Below, in pieces: positions 9,182 to 17,685 of a stretch of 64,000 nucleotides of DNA. Location: contig NZ_LR130816.1 in assembly GCF_900626145.1 (NCBI RefSeq), forward strand, positions 471,339 through 535,338. The letters run 5' to 3'. Below the pieces are notes generated by a model. The model was not told the DNA's origin, did no database searches, and saw nothing but the letters and a program-made list of their open reading frames with translations. This stretch comes from Intestinimonas timonensis. GTDB lineage: Bacteria > Bacillota > Clostridia > Oscillospirales > Oscillospiraceae. Both the position numbers and the translations under genes were made by a program. Numbering within the stretch: position 1 is the stretch's first letter; every line of letters starts with the position of its first letter.

Positions 9182-10035
9182 TGGGCGGAAGAAGCAATAA
9201 GGTAAAAGAGACCCTCCTGTCCTGCCTGAAGAACTGGAATTTTATGGTAGGATTTGTGATTTTGCTCAGCGTCATCCTGGTGGCTGTCTTCGCCGATGTG
9301 ATCGCCCCCTACGACTACACCGACCAGCTGGTGGGGGCAAAGTACACCGCCCCCTGCGCCGAATTCTGGTTCGGTACCGACGAGCTGGGCCGGGACGTCT
9401 TCTCCCGCACCATCTACGGTACCCGCATCACCCTGTGGGTGGCCTTCCTGGGCGCCACCCTCCAGCTGGTCATCGGCGTCACCGTGGGCCTCATCTGCGG
9501 CTACTTCGGCAAGTGGGTGGACCGGGTGTTCTCCTTCCTCACCGACCTCACCTGGTGCATCCCCGGCACCATCCTGGCCCTGGCGGTGGTCACCCTCATC
9601 GGCAAGGGCCTCACCAACTCGGTCATCGCCATCTCACTGGTCTCCTGGGCCAGCTATGCCCGCCCCATCCGGGCCAAGACCATGTCCCTGAAGACCATGT
9701 CCTTTGTGGAGACCGGCGCCGCCTTCGGTGAGTCGGCCTTCTCCCTGATGTTCCGGTATATCTTCCCCAACGTGGTCCCCTCTCTCATCGTCATGGTGTC
9801 CATGAGTCTGCCGGGCACCATATTGTCTACCACCACCCTCTCCTTCCTGGGCCTGGGCTCCCAGGCACCCTCTCCCGATTGGGGCCTGGCCCTGTCAAAC
9901 GGCATCAACTATATCGGCAGAGCCCCCTGGCTGAGCATTTTCCCCGGCATCGCCCTGGTCTACACGGTGATCGGCTTCAATCTGCTGGGCGAGGGCCTGA
10001 GAGATGTGTTGGATCCCCATATGAAGGCGCAATAA
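9181..10035 (+). CDS. dppC: peptide ABC transporter permease, DppC type
   Basis: A permease of about 284 residues with the DppC-type N-terminus (a single helix, then the DVIAPYDY segment and HxFGTDELGRDVFSR-like motif, here WFGTDELGRDVFSR) and the family C-terminal motif SFLGLGSQAPSPDWG. It forms the second half of the importer channel. ATG 9181 is chosen because GGAGGTGA at 9166-9173 is well spaced; GTG 9178 is possible. It overlaps the dppB stop and precedes dppD by 15 bases. Confidence 0.92.
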   Translation: MGGRSNKVKETLLSCLKNWNFMVGFVILLSVILVAVFADVIAPYDYTDQLVGAKYTAPCAEFWFGTDELGRDVFSRTIYGTRITLWVAFLGATLQLVIGVTVGLICGYFGKWVDRVFSFLTDLTWCIPGTILALAVVTLIGKGLTNSVIAISLVSWASYARPIRAKTMSLKTMSFVETGAAFGESAFSLMFRYIFPNVVPSLIVMVSMSLPGTILSTTTLSFLGLGSQAPSPDWGLALSNGINYIGRAPWLSIFPGIALVYTVIGFNLLGEGLRDVLDPHMKAQ

Positions 10036-10050
10036 GGAGGGGCACGGTAT

Positions 10051-11040
10051 ATGAGTGAAGAATTGTTGAGACTGGATCACCTGTGTATCGACTATAAGGT
10101 CAAAGGCGGTCTTCTCTCCGCCGTCCACGACGTGAGCTTTTCCATCGGGCGGGGCGAGATCTTCGCCGTGGTGGGCGAGTCGGGCTGCGGCAAATCCACC
10201 GTGGCCCACAGCATCATGAATCTGCTGCCCGGTGGCAACGCCCGGGTCAGCGGAGAGATCCTGTTCAAGGGAAAGGACCTGCGGACCTGCTCGGAGAAGC
10301 AGATGGAGGCCATCCGGGGCAAGGAGATCGGCATGATCTTTCAAAACCCCCTGGATTCCCTCAACCCGGTCTATACGACGGGTACCCAGGTCCAGGAGGC
10401 CATCCTGCTGGACCGTGTGGACCGGCAGGAGGCCTGGAACCGGGTGGTCAATCTCTACCAGGACGTGAAGATGCCAGACGCCCAGGAGCGGGCACGGAGC
10501 TATCCCCATGAGCTCTCCGGCGGTATGCGGCAGCGGGTGATGATCGCCATGATGCTCTCCCGGAACCCGGAGCTGCTCATCGCCGACGAGCCCACCACCG
10601 CCCTGGATGTGACCATCGAGGCCCAGATCCTGGAGATCATCAAGGACCTGAAGGAAAAGTACCACACCGCCATTATGCTCATCACCCACAACTTCGGCCT
10701 GGTGGCCGAGGTGGCGGACAGGATCGCCGTGATGTACGCCGGCGAGGTGGTGGAGTGGGGGGATGTGTTCGAGATCTTCGAGCAGCCCAAACACCCCTAT
10801 ACCCGGCTGCTGATGCAGGCCCTGCCCCGGCGGACCAAGAAGGAGGGGCGGCTCCAGACCATCGACGGGTCGGTGCCCCGCATCCTGGACCAGAAGCCGG
10901 GCTGCCGGTTTGCCAACCGCTGTCCCATGGCGTCGGAGCGGTGCTTTGCCCAGACGCCGGAGACGGCCATGGTCAGCCCCACCCACGGCTGCCGGTGCTT
11001 TGCCGTCGGCGGAGAGGAGGCACAGACATGTCAGCAATGA
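10051..11040 (+). CDS. dppD: peptide ABC transporter ATP-binding protein, DppD type
   Basis: A 329-residue nucleotide-binding subunit. Walker A is GESGCGKST, the signature is LSGGMRQRV, Walker B is LLIADEPTTALD and the switch histidine is in ITHNFG. The C-terminal oligopeptide-transporter domain has the cysteines CRFANRCPMASERC, typical of the Fe-S site described in DppD/OppD. AGGAGG precedes ATG 10051. It overlaps dppF by 13 bases. It hydrolyses ATP together with DppF on the cytoplasmic face. Confidence 0.93.
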   Translation: MSEELLRLDHLCIDYKVKGGLLSAVHDVSFSIGRGEIFAVVGESGCGKSTVAHSIMNLLPGGNARVSGEILFKGKDLRTCSEKQMEAIRGKEIGMIFQNPLDSLNPVYTTGTQVQEAILLDRVDRQEAWNRVVNLYQDVKMPDAQERARSYPHELSGGMRQRVMIAMMLSRNPELLIADEPTTALDVTIEAQILEIIKDLKEKYHTAIMLITHNFGLVAEVADRIAVMYAGEVVEWGDVFEIFEQPKHPYTRLLMQALPRRTKKEGRLQTIDGSVPRILDQKPGCRFANRCPMASERCFAQTPETAMVSPTHGCRCFAVGGEEAQTCQQ

Positions 11041-11999
11041 TCCAGCTGAACCACCTGCAAAAGCACTTCAAGTTCTCCAAGGGCCTCATCAGCACCGACA
11101 AGCGGGTGGTCAAGGCGGTGGACGACATCTCCTTCTCGGTAGAGAAGGGGGAGATCGTAGGCCTGGTGGGCGAGTCGGGCAGCGGCAAGACCACCCTGGC
11201 CCGGGTGGTGCTCAGCCTCTCCAAGATGACCGGCGGCGACGTGCTCATCGACGGGGTGGACCTGGCCAAGGCCACCCGCAAGGACATGGATAAGCTCCAC
11301 CGGGACATCGCCGTGGTCTTCCAGGACCCGGCCTCCAACCTAAACCCCCGGCAGACGGTGGAGAGCTCCATCATGCGCCCCATGATCATCCACGGCGTCC
11401 CCCGGGCCGAGGCCCGGAAGAAGGCCGGAGAGGTCCTAGACATGGTCAAGATGGACCGGCGCTATCTGGACAGCTATCCCCACCAGCTCTCCGGCGGACA
11501 GCTCCAGCGTATCGCCATCGCCCGTGCCCTGGCCCTCTCGCCCAAGATCATGATTCTGGATGAGCCCACCAGCGCTCTGGATGTCTCTGTCCAGGCACAG
11601 ATCCTCAACCTGCTGCTGGACCTCCAGGAGGAGATGGGGCTCACCTACCTCATCATCACCCACGACCTCAACGTCATCAAGTACATCAGCGACAAGATCG
11701 CCGTCATGTACCTGGGCAAGCTGGTGGAGTTCGGCCCCACCGAGGAGGTGGCCGAGCACCCCAAGCACCCCTACACCAAGGGCCTCATGGACGCCGCCCC
11801 CATTCTGGACCCCCGGCTTCGCGGCCGGAAGAAGGAGATCATGCAGGGGGATGCCGGCAGCCTCATCAACATGGGCGCCGGCTGCCGGTTCGCGCCCCGG
11901 TGCCGGTACGCCGGTCCGGAGTGCCGGGAGCGGGACCCGGAGCCGGTGACCGTGGGAGAAGATCATCAAGTGGCCTGTTTCCACCCACTTGAGATATAA
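11028..11999 (+). CDS. dppF: peptide ABC transporter ATP-binding protein, DppF type
   Basis: A 323-residue second ATPase of the importer. Walker A is GESGSGKTT, the signature is LSGGQLQRI, Walker B is IMILDEPTSALD and the switch histidine is in ITHDLN. The C-terminal oligopeptide-transporter extension with CRFAPRCRYAGPEC is present. ATG 11028 lies seven bases after GGAGAGGAGG inside the end of dppD; a second ATG at 11037 overlaps the dppD stop. The binding-protein gene follows 29 bases later. Confidence 0.93.
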   Translation: MSAMIQLNHLQKHFKFSKGLISTDKRVVKAVDDISFSVEKGEIVGLVGESGSGKTTLARVVLSLSKMTGGDVLIDGVDLAKATRKDMDKLHRDIAVVFQDPASNLNPRQTVESSIMRPMIIHGVPRAEARKKAGEVLDMVKMDRRYLDSYPHQLSGGQLQRIAIARALALSPKIMILDEPTSALDVSVQAQILNLLLDLQEEMGLTYLIITHDLNVIKYISDKIAVMYLGKLVEFGPTEEVAEHPKHPYTKGLMDAAPILDPRLRGRKKEIMQGDAGSLINMGAGCRFAPRCRYAGPECRERDPEPVTVGEDHQVACFHPLEI

Positions 12000-12028
12000 T
12001 TGAGATTCAGATAAGGAGGAACAAGTTT

Positions 12029-13621
12029 ATGAAAAGAAGATGGATCGCAATGGCCCTCTGCGGCGCTATGCTGGCCGGTGTGCTCTCCGGCTGCGGCGGC
12101 AATGACGGCGGCAGCGCTGAGGGCGGGGATACCGCGGAGCGGGAGGTCTTCGTGGTCTCCGACGACGAGTGGTACGGCACCGACCCCTACCAGCAGGACG
12201 CCTGGACCAGCGTCCAGTCCATGATCGCCGACCCCCTCTTCACCCTCAACCCCGACGGCGGCGACCTGCTGGACGGCCTGTGCACCGACCTCACCATCAG
12301 TGAGGATGGCCTCACCATGACCATGACCGTGCCCGAGGGCAAGTACTACGCCACCGGCGAGCAGGTGGAGCCCGAGGACGTGGTGGCCTCCATCGAGTGG
12401 GGCCTGGAGGTGAGCCCCTACGCCGACGGCTACTCCAACATCGAGTCCATGGAGGTGGACGGCCGGAACGTGATTTTCCACCTTTCCACCTTCCGCTCCG
12501 ACCTGCTCTACTACCTGGGCGAGTGCTTCATGGGCGTCATCGACAAGGACCAGCTGGACTCTATGACCAAGGACGAGCTCATGTGGGGCGCCGTGCCCTA
12601 CGGCATGTACTCCGTGGAGGAGTATGAGCCCGGCTCCGGCGTGACTCTGGTGGCCAACGAGGGCTACAAGTCCGACAACCCCCTGGTCACCAACAAGGGC
12701 CCTGCCCAGATCAAGCGTGTGGAGGTCAAGTTCAACTCCAACCAGGAGGAGTTCACCATCCTGGAGGAGTACAAGGCCGGCGATATCGACATGGTCAGCG
12801 GCGGCGGCTTCGGCTCCGACAGCCGCTCCCAGCTGGAGGGCCTGGAGGGCTTCCAGATCGTGGGCAAGTCCTACCCCAACATCGAGTACTTTGAGCTCAA
12901 CACCGACGAGGGCAGCGTCTTTGAGGACATCGCCGTGCGCCAGGCCGTGGCCCTGGCCATCGACCGCGACGCCCTGTGCGCCCTCACCGACGGTGACGCC
13001 GTGCCCGCCTACTCCATGATCTACGACTCCGTGAAGAACTTCTCCCAGGAGGCCAAGGACGACTTCATGGCCAACTACGCCAACGACCCCGAGCGGGCCA
13101 AGCAGATCCTGGCCGATGCCGGCTACACCGACTCCGACGGCGACGGCTACGTGGAGAAGGACGGCGCTCCCCTGGAGTTCACCTTCTATACCCGCTCCTC
13201 CGGCACCAGCATCACCATCGCCCAGGGCCTCCAGGAGCAGATGAAGGACATCGGCATCCAGATGAACATCGAGTCCATCGACTGGAACTATGTCTACGAG
13301 AACATCAACAACGACGCCTATGATGCCGGCATTGAGGTGCTGGAGTGGGCCGAGCCCATCCTGGTCCTGAACAGCTGCTACTACGACCAGGATGCCCCCG
13401 GCAACGATGACGCCTACTACGCCGCCGTGGAAGACGCCGCCTCCACCGTGGACAGCGACGAGCGTACCGCCAAGATCGGCGAGATCCAGATGGAGATGTT
13501 CAAGAACTGGAACATCATCCCCTTCTACAGCGATGTCGCCTACATCACCCACGCTGACTATGTCAAGGGCCTCGTGGTCCAGGCCGACAGCTCCCTGTAC
13601 TGGAACGACCTGAGCTTCTAA
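12029..13621 (+). CDS. dppE: extracellular peptide-binding lipoprotein (solute-binding family 5)
   Basis: A 530-residue protein with a lipoprotein signal (MKRRWIAMALCGAMLAGVLSG-C, lipobox LSGC, acylated Cys at about residue 22). It has an acidic Gly/Ser linker and the two-lobed SBP_bac_5 fold of DppE/OppA proteins (VEPEDVVASIEWGL and VRQAVALAIDRDALC are family-typical). It captures peptides outside the membrane and delivers them to DppBC. AAGGAGG precedes ATG 12029. A strong hairpin follows at 13647, as is common behind binding-protein genes that need more product than the rest of their operon. Confidence 0.92.
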   Translation: MKRRWIAMALCGAMLAGVLSGCGGNDGGSAEGGDTAEREVFVVSDDEWYGTDPYQQDAWTSVQSMIADPLFTLNPDGGDLLDGLCTDLTISEDGLTMTMTVPEGKYYATGEQVEPEDVVASIEWGLEVSPYADGYSNIESMEVDGRNVIFHLSTFRSDLLYYLGECFMGVIDKDQLDSMTKDELMWGAVPYGMYSVEEYEPGSGVTLVANEGYKSDNPLVTNKGPAQIKRVEVKFNSNQEEFTILEEYKAGDIDMVSGGGFGSDSRSQLEGLEGFQIVGKSYPNIEYFELNTDEGSVFEDIAVRQAVALAIDRDALCALTDGDAVPAYSMIYDSVKNFSQEAKDDFMANYANDPERAKQILADAGYTDSDGDGYVEKDGAPLEFTFYTRSSGTSITIAQGLQEQMKDIGIQMNIESIDWNYVYENINNDAYDAGIEVLEWAEPILVLNSCYYDQDAPGNDDAYYAAVEDAASTVDSDERTAKIGEIQMEMFKNWNIIPFYSDVAYITHADYVKGLVVQADSSLYWNDLSF

Positions 13622-13646
13622 ACCCTGTTCCGAATGAAAAAAGCAC

Positions 13647-13675
13647 TGGCGCCGGTACGGAAAGTACCGGCGCCA
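13647..13675 (+). promoter_or_regulatory. perfect 12-bp hairpin between binding protein and racemase genes
   Basis: GGCGCCGGTAC and GTACCGGCGCC pair perfectly around a GGAAA loop, extended by one T-A pair. No T-run follows, so it looks like an mRNA-stabilising or partial-termination hairpin rather than a full terminator. Confidence 0.6.
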
Positions 13676-13714
13676 TCGTGCGCGTACAGACAAATCCAGA
13701 AAGAGGGTAACAAA

Positions 13715-14413
13715 ATGGAGCACCCCATCGGTATCATCGGCGGCATGGGCCCCATGGCCTCCCAGCTCTTTTATAAAATGGTGACGGAGCACACGGCGGC
13801 GGAGCGGGATCAGGACCACATCGATCTCATTCTGCTCAGCGACGCCTCCATGCCCGACCGGACGGCGGCCATCCTGTCGGGGCAGTACGAGGGGCCCTAT
13901 GAGCAGCTCCTCTCCGACGCCCGGCTGCTGGAGCAGTGCGGCTGCACCGCCATCGCCATCACCTGCAACACCGCCCACTTTTTCGCCGACATGATCGCCG
14001 ACAAGATCGGCATTCCCATCCTCCACATGATCCGGGAGACGGCGGCCGCCCTGGCCGGACGGTGTCCCGGCGGCGTTGTCGGCGTCATGGCCACCGACGG
14101 CACGGTGCAGACCGGTCTCTACCAGAAGGCCCTGACCGAGCGGGGCCTCACCCCCTGGACCCCTCCGGCGGAGATCCAGAAGGAGGTCATGCACCAGATC
14201 TACGACCGGGTGAAAAAGGGCCTGCCCTGCGACCAGGAGAGCTGGACACGCATCGAAGCGGCCTACCGGCAGGCGGGCTGTGCCGCCGTGGTGCTGGCCT
14301 GCACGGAGCTCTCGGTCATCAAGGCCGACGAGGGCCTGGGGGACTGGTATGTGGACCCCATGGAGACCCTGGCCCGGAAGGTCATCGAGACCGCCGGAAA
14401 GACCTATCGCTGA
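13715..14413 (+). CDS. aspartate/glutamate racemase family protein
   Basis: A 232-residue cofactor-independent racemase of the Asp/Glu/hydantoin family. The N-terminus GIIGGMGPMAS is family-typical, and the two catalytic cysteines are in TCNTAH (C84) and ACTELS (C196). ATG 13715 follows AGAGGGTAAC. In this cluster it could convert D-Asp or D-Glu released from peptides to the L-form for catabolism, or the reverse. The cytoplasmic location fits the peptidases beside it. Racemase specificity (Asp versus Glu) is not readable from these motifs. Confidence 0.9.
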   Translation: MEHPIGIIGGMGPMASQLFYKMVTEHTAAERDQDHIDLILLSDASMPDRTAAILSGQYEGPYEQLLSDARLLEQCGCTAIAITCNTAHFFADMIADKIGIPILHMIRETAAALAGRCPGGVVGVMATDGTVQTGLYQKALTERGLTPWTPPAEIQKEVMHQIYDRVKKGLPCDQESWTRIEAAYRQAGCAAVVLACTELSVIKADEGLGDWYVDPMETLARKVIETAGKTYR

Positions 14414-14431
14414 GGAGAGGAGAACAAGACT

Positions 14432-15466
14432 ATGGGACTGCCTGAAAACAGCGGCTTTGACCTCCACGCCAAGTGGCCCCGGGGAGAGCGGGACCTCATC
14501 ACCGACGTGCCCGGGGTGAAGGTGGGCCATGTGACACTGAAGGAGGGGGACGTCCACACCGGCGTCACCGCCGTGCTGCCCCACGGGGGCAACTGCTTCC
14601 AGGACAAGGTGATGGCCGGGGTGTCGGTCATCAACGGCTTCGGCAAGAGCGTGGGCCTCATCCAGATTCAGGAGCTGGGTACCATCGAGACCCCCATCCT
14701 CCTCACCAACACCCTGAGCGTGGGCACCGCCTGTGAGGAGCTCACCCGGTATATGCTGGAGGGAAATCCGGACATCGGGGTCACCACCGGCACGGTGAAC
14801 TGCGTGGTCACCGAGTGCAACGACGGACGGCTCAACGACATTCGGGGCCTCCACGTCCGCCCTGAGCACGTCCGTGAGGCCCTGGCCAACGCGAGGGAGG
14901 ACTTTGAAGAGGGGGACGTGGGCGGCGGCACCGGCATGGTCTGCCTGGGCCTCAAGGGTGGCATCGGCTCCGCCTCCCGGCGGGTGGAGGTGGACGGCCA
15001 GACCTACACCGTGGGCGCCCTGGTCATGTCCAACTTCGGCGCGCCGGGCAACCTCATCATCGGCGGAAAGCACTACGACACCAACCTGGGCCGGGACGAG
15101 CGGAAGGACGAGGGCTCCATCATCATGCTCCTGGCCACCGACATCCCCCTCAACGAGCGGCAGCTGAGTCGGCTGGCCAAGCGGTCCATGGTTGCCCTGG
15201 GCCGGGTGGGCTCCTACTGCGGCAACGGCAGCGGCGACATCGCCATCGCCTTCACCACCGCCAACCGCCTGCCCCATTACAGTGAGAAAAACATCCTGGA
15301 GACTAGGATGTTCTACGACGAAAACATCGACCGGGTATTTGTGGCCGGGGTGGAGGCGGTGGAGGAGGCCATCATCAGCTCCCTCTACCACGCCGAGACC
15401 ACCACGGGTGTCCGGGGCAACTGCTACCTGGGCCTCCGGGACTTCGTGGCCAGGTACGGCGGTTAA
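14432..15466 (+). CDS. P1/S58 family aminopeptidase, DmpA-like
   Basis: A 344-residue member of the DmpA/BapA peptidase family. These Ntn-type enzymes cleave themselves into two chains and remove N-terminal L-, D- or beta-residues. Visible family segments are ITDVPGVKVGH, GVTAVLPHGGN, INGFGKS, VGGGTGMVC and TVGALVMSNFG, the last holding the likely self-cleavage/nucleophile serine. ATG 14432 follows GAGGAGAGGAG. It lies 18 bases after the racemase and 13 before the D-aminopeptidase, so the three are one transcript. Its likely role is trimming imported peptides with D-residues. Family assignment is firm; substrate is inferred. Confidence 0.88.
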   Translation: MGLPENSGFDLHAKWPRGERDLITDVPGVKVGHVTLKEGDVHTGVTAVLPHGGNCFQDKVMAGVSVINGFGKSVGLIQIQELGTIETPILLTNTLSVGTACEELTRYMLEGNPDIGVTTGTVNCVVTECNDGRLNDIRGLHVRPEHVREALANAREDFEEGDVGGGTGMVCLGLKGGIGSASRRVEVDGQTYTVGALVMSNFGAPGNLIIGGKHYDTNLGRDERKDEGSIIMLLATDIPLNERQLSRLAKRSMVALGRVGSYCGNGSGDIAIAFTTANRLPHYSEKNILETRMFYDENIDRVFVAGVEAVEEAIISSLYHAETTTGVRGNCYLGLRDFVARYGG

Positions 15467-15479
15467 AGGGGGCGATCCT

Positions 15480-16292
15480 ATGGCAGTTTATTTCATCAGC
15501 GCCGACCTGGAGGGGATCACCGACGTCACCGCCTGGTGCGAGACCGAGCCGGGCGGCCAGGGCTACGAGGAGGCCCGGCTCCAGATGACCCGGGAGGCGG
15601 CGGCGGCCTGTGAGGCCATCCTGGCCGCCGGCCACCAGGTGGTGGTCCGGGACGGCCACGACTGCGCCCGGAACCTCCTGCACGACAAGCTGCCCCGGGG
15701 CGTGCGGCTCATGCGGGGCTGGGCCTGTCACCCCGGCTCCATGATGGCCGGTGTGGACGGAAGCTATGCCGGCGCCCTCTATGTCGGCTACCACGCCCCC
15801 GCCGGCACCGACGGCAGCCCCCTGGCCCACACCATCAACAAAAACATCATCCGCTGCCTGAAGATCAACGGCCGCGTCGCCTCCGAGTTCACCCTCAATT
15901 CCCTGTACGCCGCCCAGATGGGGGTGCCCTCCATTTTCCTCAGCGGCGACGAGACCATCTGCCGCCTGGCGGCGGAGGAGATCCCCGGCCTCACCACCGT
16001 GGCGGTGAAGGAGTGCCGGGGCAACTCCACCTTCAACCTCCACCCCGACGACGCCTGCGAGGCCATCCGGGCAGGAGTGGCGGCGGCCCTGGCCCGGCCC
16101 CTGCCGGTGCGCCCGGTGCCGGAGGAGTTGGTGCTGGAGGCCGATCTCACCGGCCACCAGGCGGCCCGCCGTGCCCAGGCCCTGACGGCCCTGGCCCGGT
16201 CCCCCTTCACCCGCACCGCCGTGGATGCCGTCTCCTACACCGCCCACAGCCCTACGGAGCTCAACCAGGCCGTGGAGGAGATCATTGGCTGA
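15480..16292 (+). CDS. dppA: M55 family zinc D-aminopeptidase, DppA-like
   Basis: A 270-residue cytoplasmic D-aminopeptidase. The metal and active-site positions known from Bacillus subtilis DppA are present at near-identical spacing: D9 and E11 in SADLEGITD, H60 in DGHD, H105 in GYHAP and E136 in ASEFT. DppA releases N-terminal D-alanine-type residues from short D-peptides. In B. subtilis it is encoded with dppBCDE, and here the same partners occur together. GGGGG precedes ATG 15480. It is the last gene of the run. Confidence 0.9.
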   Translation: MAVYFISADLEGITDVTAWCETEPGGQGYEEARLQMTREAAAACEAILAAGHQVVVRDGHDCARNLLHDKLPRGVRLMRGWACHPGSMMAGVDGSYAGALYVGYHAPAGTDGSPLAHTINKNIIRCLKINGRVASEFTLNSLYAAQMGVPSIFLSGDETICRLAAEEIPGLTTVAVKECRGNSTFNLHPDDACEAIRAGVAAALARPLPVRPVPEELVLEADLTGHQAARRAQALTALARSPFTRTAVDAVSYTAHSPTELNQAVEEIIG

Positions 16293-16349
16293 GGCCCTCC
16301 CGCCGGAAATCGCTTATTTTATGAACAAACATCGTTCCTTTTGTAAACA

Positions 16350-16376
16350 TTAGCACTCTCGCATTGAAAGTGCTAA
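16350..16376 (+). promoter_or_regulatory. CIRCE operator (HrcA-binding site)
   Basis: TTAGCACTC, nine bases, AAGTGCTAA: this matches the CIRCE consensus with one mismatch in the right arm. It overlaps the -35 box of the Hsp20 promoter, the expected place for repression by HrcA, which is released on heat or protein-folding stress. Confidence 0.9.
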
Positions 16377-16392
16377 TTCACAGTGCTATAAC
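16364..16392 (+). promoter_or_regulatory. promoter of the Hsp20 gene
   Basis: TTGAAA at 16364, a 17-base spacer and TATAAC at 16387. The -35 box lies inside the CIRCE repeat. Confidence 0.7.
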
Positions 16393-16470
16393 ATAATTGT
16401 TCCAAGAAGAGGAGTTCAGAGAGCTCCTCCGCAGGGCAAAAAGTAAGTGCTGTGAATGGAGGAATGACTT

Positions 16471-16917
16471 ATGTTGCCCAGCATTTTTGGTGAGAACCTG
16501 TTCGATGATTTCTTTGATGACCGCTTTGGGATGTTCCCCATGTGGAATAATAGCCGTGATCCGCTCTACGGCAAGCACGCCAAGAACCTGATGAAGACCG
16601 ATGTGCGGGAGACCGAGAACACCTACGAGGTGGATGTGGATCTGCCCGGCTTCAAGAAGGACGAGATCACCGTGGACCTGAAGGACGGCTACCTGACCAT
16701 CAGCGCCGCCAAGGGCCTGGACAAGGACGAGAAGGACAAGGAGGGCCGTTACATCCGCCAGGAGCGCTACGCCGGTGCATGCAGCCGGAGCTTCTACGTG
16801 GGCGATGTGAAGCCCGAGGACGTGGCCGCCAAGTACGAGGACGGTATCCTGAAGCTGTCCATGCCCAAGCAGGGCAAGCCGGAGCTGCCCAAGCGCTCCA
16901 CCATCGCCATCGCCTGA
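16471..16917 (+). CDS. small heat-shock protein Hsp20/alpha-crystallin family
   Basis: A 148-residue protein with the alpha-crystallin domain (about residues 40-135: TENTYEVDVDLPGFKKDEI, then YEDGILKLSMPK) and a short C-terminal tail after KRSTIAIA. It acts as an ATP-independent holdase forming oligomers. GGAGG lies 12 bases before ATG 16471. It has its own CIRCE-controlled promoter and a strong terminator, so it is monocistronic. Confidence 0.95.
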   Translation: MLPSIFGENLFDDFFDDRFGMFPMWNNSRDPLYGKHAKNLMKTDVRETENTYEVDVDLPGFKKDEITVDLKDGYLTISAAKGLDKDEKDKEGRYIRQERYAGACSRSFYVGDVKPEDVAAKYEDGILKLSMPKQGKPELPKRSTIAIA

Positions 16918-16950
16918 TGGAACAAGTTCATACCGATTGATCTGTAAAAA

Positions 16951-16984
16951 GGGGGCGCTCCCAGAGATGGGAGCGCCCCCTTTT
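16951..16984. terminator. bidirectional terminator between Hsp20 and trmO
   Basis: A perfect 12-bp stem, GGGGGCGCTCCC paired with GGGAGCGCCCCC around a six-base loop, with A residues on the left and TTTT on the right. It can serve both converging genes. Confidence 0.9.
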
Positions 16985-16992
16985 GCATACCT

Positions 16993-17685
16993 TCAGGGCT
17001 TCAGAGCTTCAATGGACAGGACGGTGAGGGTGTTGCCGGAGACGGAGAAGCGGATGTTGTGACCGGCAAAATCCATGCCGTAGACCCGGTCCGGGTCGTG
17101 CTGGTAGGAGGGCCTGGGGTCGCGGGAGAGAACCCCCAGCAGGGCACGGGCCTTGTCCTCCGGCAGACGCTCCAGCAGGGCGGGCGGGCAGTCCACCTCC
17201 AGCTCGGCGCCGCCGGTGGGGGCGAACCCCCCCAGGGCCTCGGGATGGCAGTCTGCGTAGGGGAGGTAGGGCTTGATGTCCAGAATGGGGGTGCCGTCCA
17301 TGAGGTCGGCCCCCGAGACGATGAGCTGGGGGCCGTCGGGGGTGTGGAGCCGGATCTCCTCCAGCTTCACGGCGGAGAGGCCGATGGGGTTGGGCCGGAA
17401 GGGGGAGCGGGTGGCAAAGACCCCCATGCGCTCGTTGCCCCCCAGCCGGGGCGGACGGACGGTGGGGGACCAGCGGGCACCCACTGAGCGGGAAAAGACC
17501 CACACCAGCCACAGATGGGAAAAGCCCTCCAGCCCTCGGAGGGCGTCGGGGTTGCGGTATTCCGGCGTAAAGACCACCGCCGCCCGGAGGGACTCCACCA
17601 GGCCGCTCTGCCTGGGGATGCCGAACTTGGTGGGGAAGTCGCTGCGGATGTGGGCCACGGGGGCCAGAGTGAGGGCCTCAGACAC
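16993..17685 (-). CDS. trmO: TsaA/TrmO-type tRNA N6-methyltransferase
   Basis: A 230-residue protein of the TsaA (UPF0066) family, which uses S-adenosylmethionine to methylate the N6-threonylcarbamoyl-adenosine at position 37 of tRNA. The core motifs are FPTKFGIPRQ, LEGFSHLWLVWVF, RPPRLGG and the signature GVFATRSPFRPNPIGLS, followed by DLMDGTPILDIKPYLPYAD. The start codon overlaps the end of the upstream EAL gene by eight bases, so the two are co-transcribed. It converges on Hsp20. Confidence 0.92.
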   Translation of the reverse strand: MSEALTLAPVAHIRSDFPTKFGIPRQSGLVESLRAAVVFTPEYRNPDALRGLEGFSHLWLVWVFSRSVGARWSPTVRPPRLGGNERMGVFATRSPFRPNPIGLSAVKLEEIRLHTPDGPQLIVSGADLMDGTPILDIKPYLPYADCHPEALGGFAPTGGAELEVDCPPALLERLPEDKARALLGVLSRDPRPSYQHDPDRVYGMDFAGHNIRFSVSGNTLTVLSIEALKP

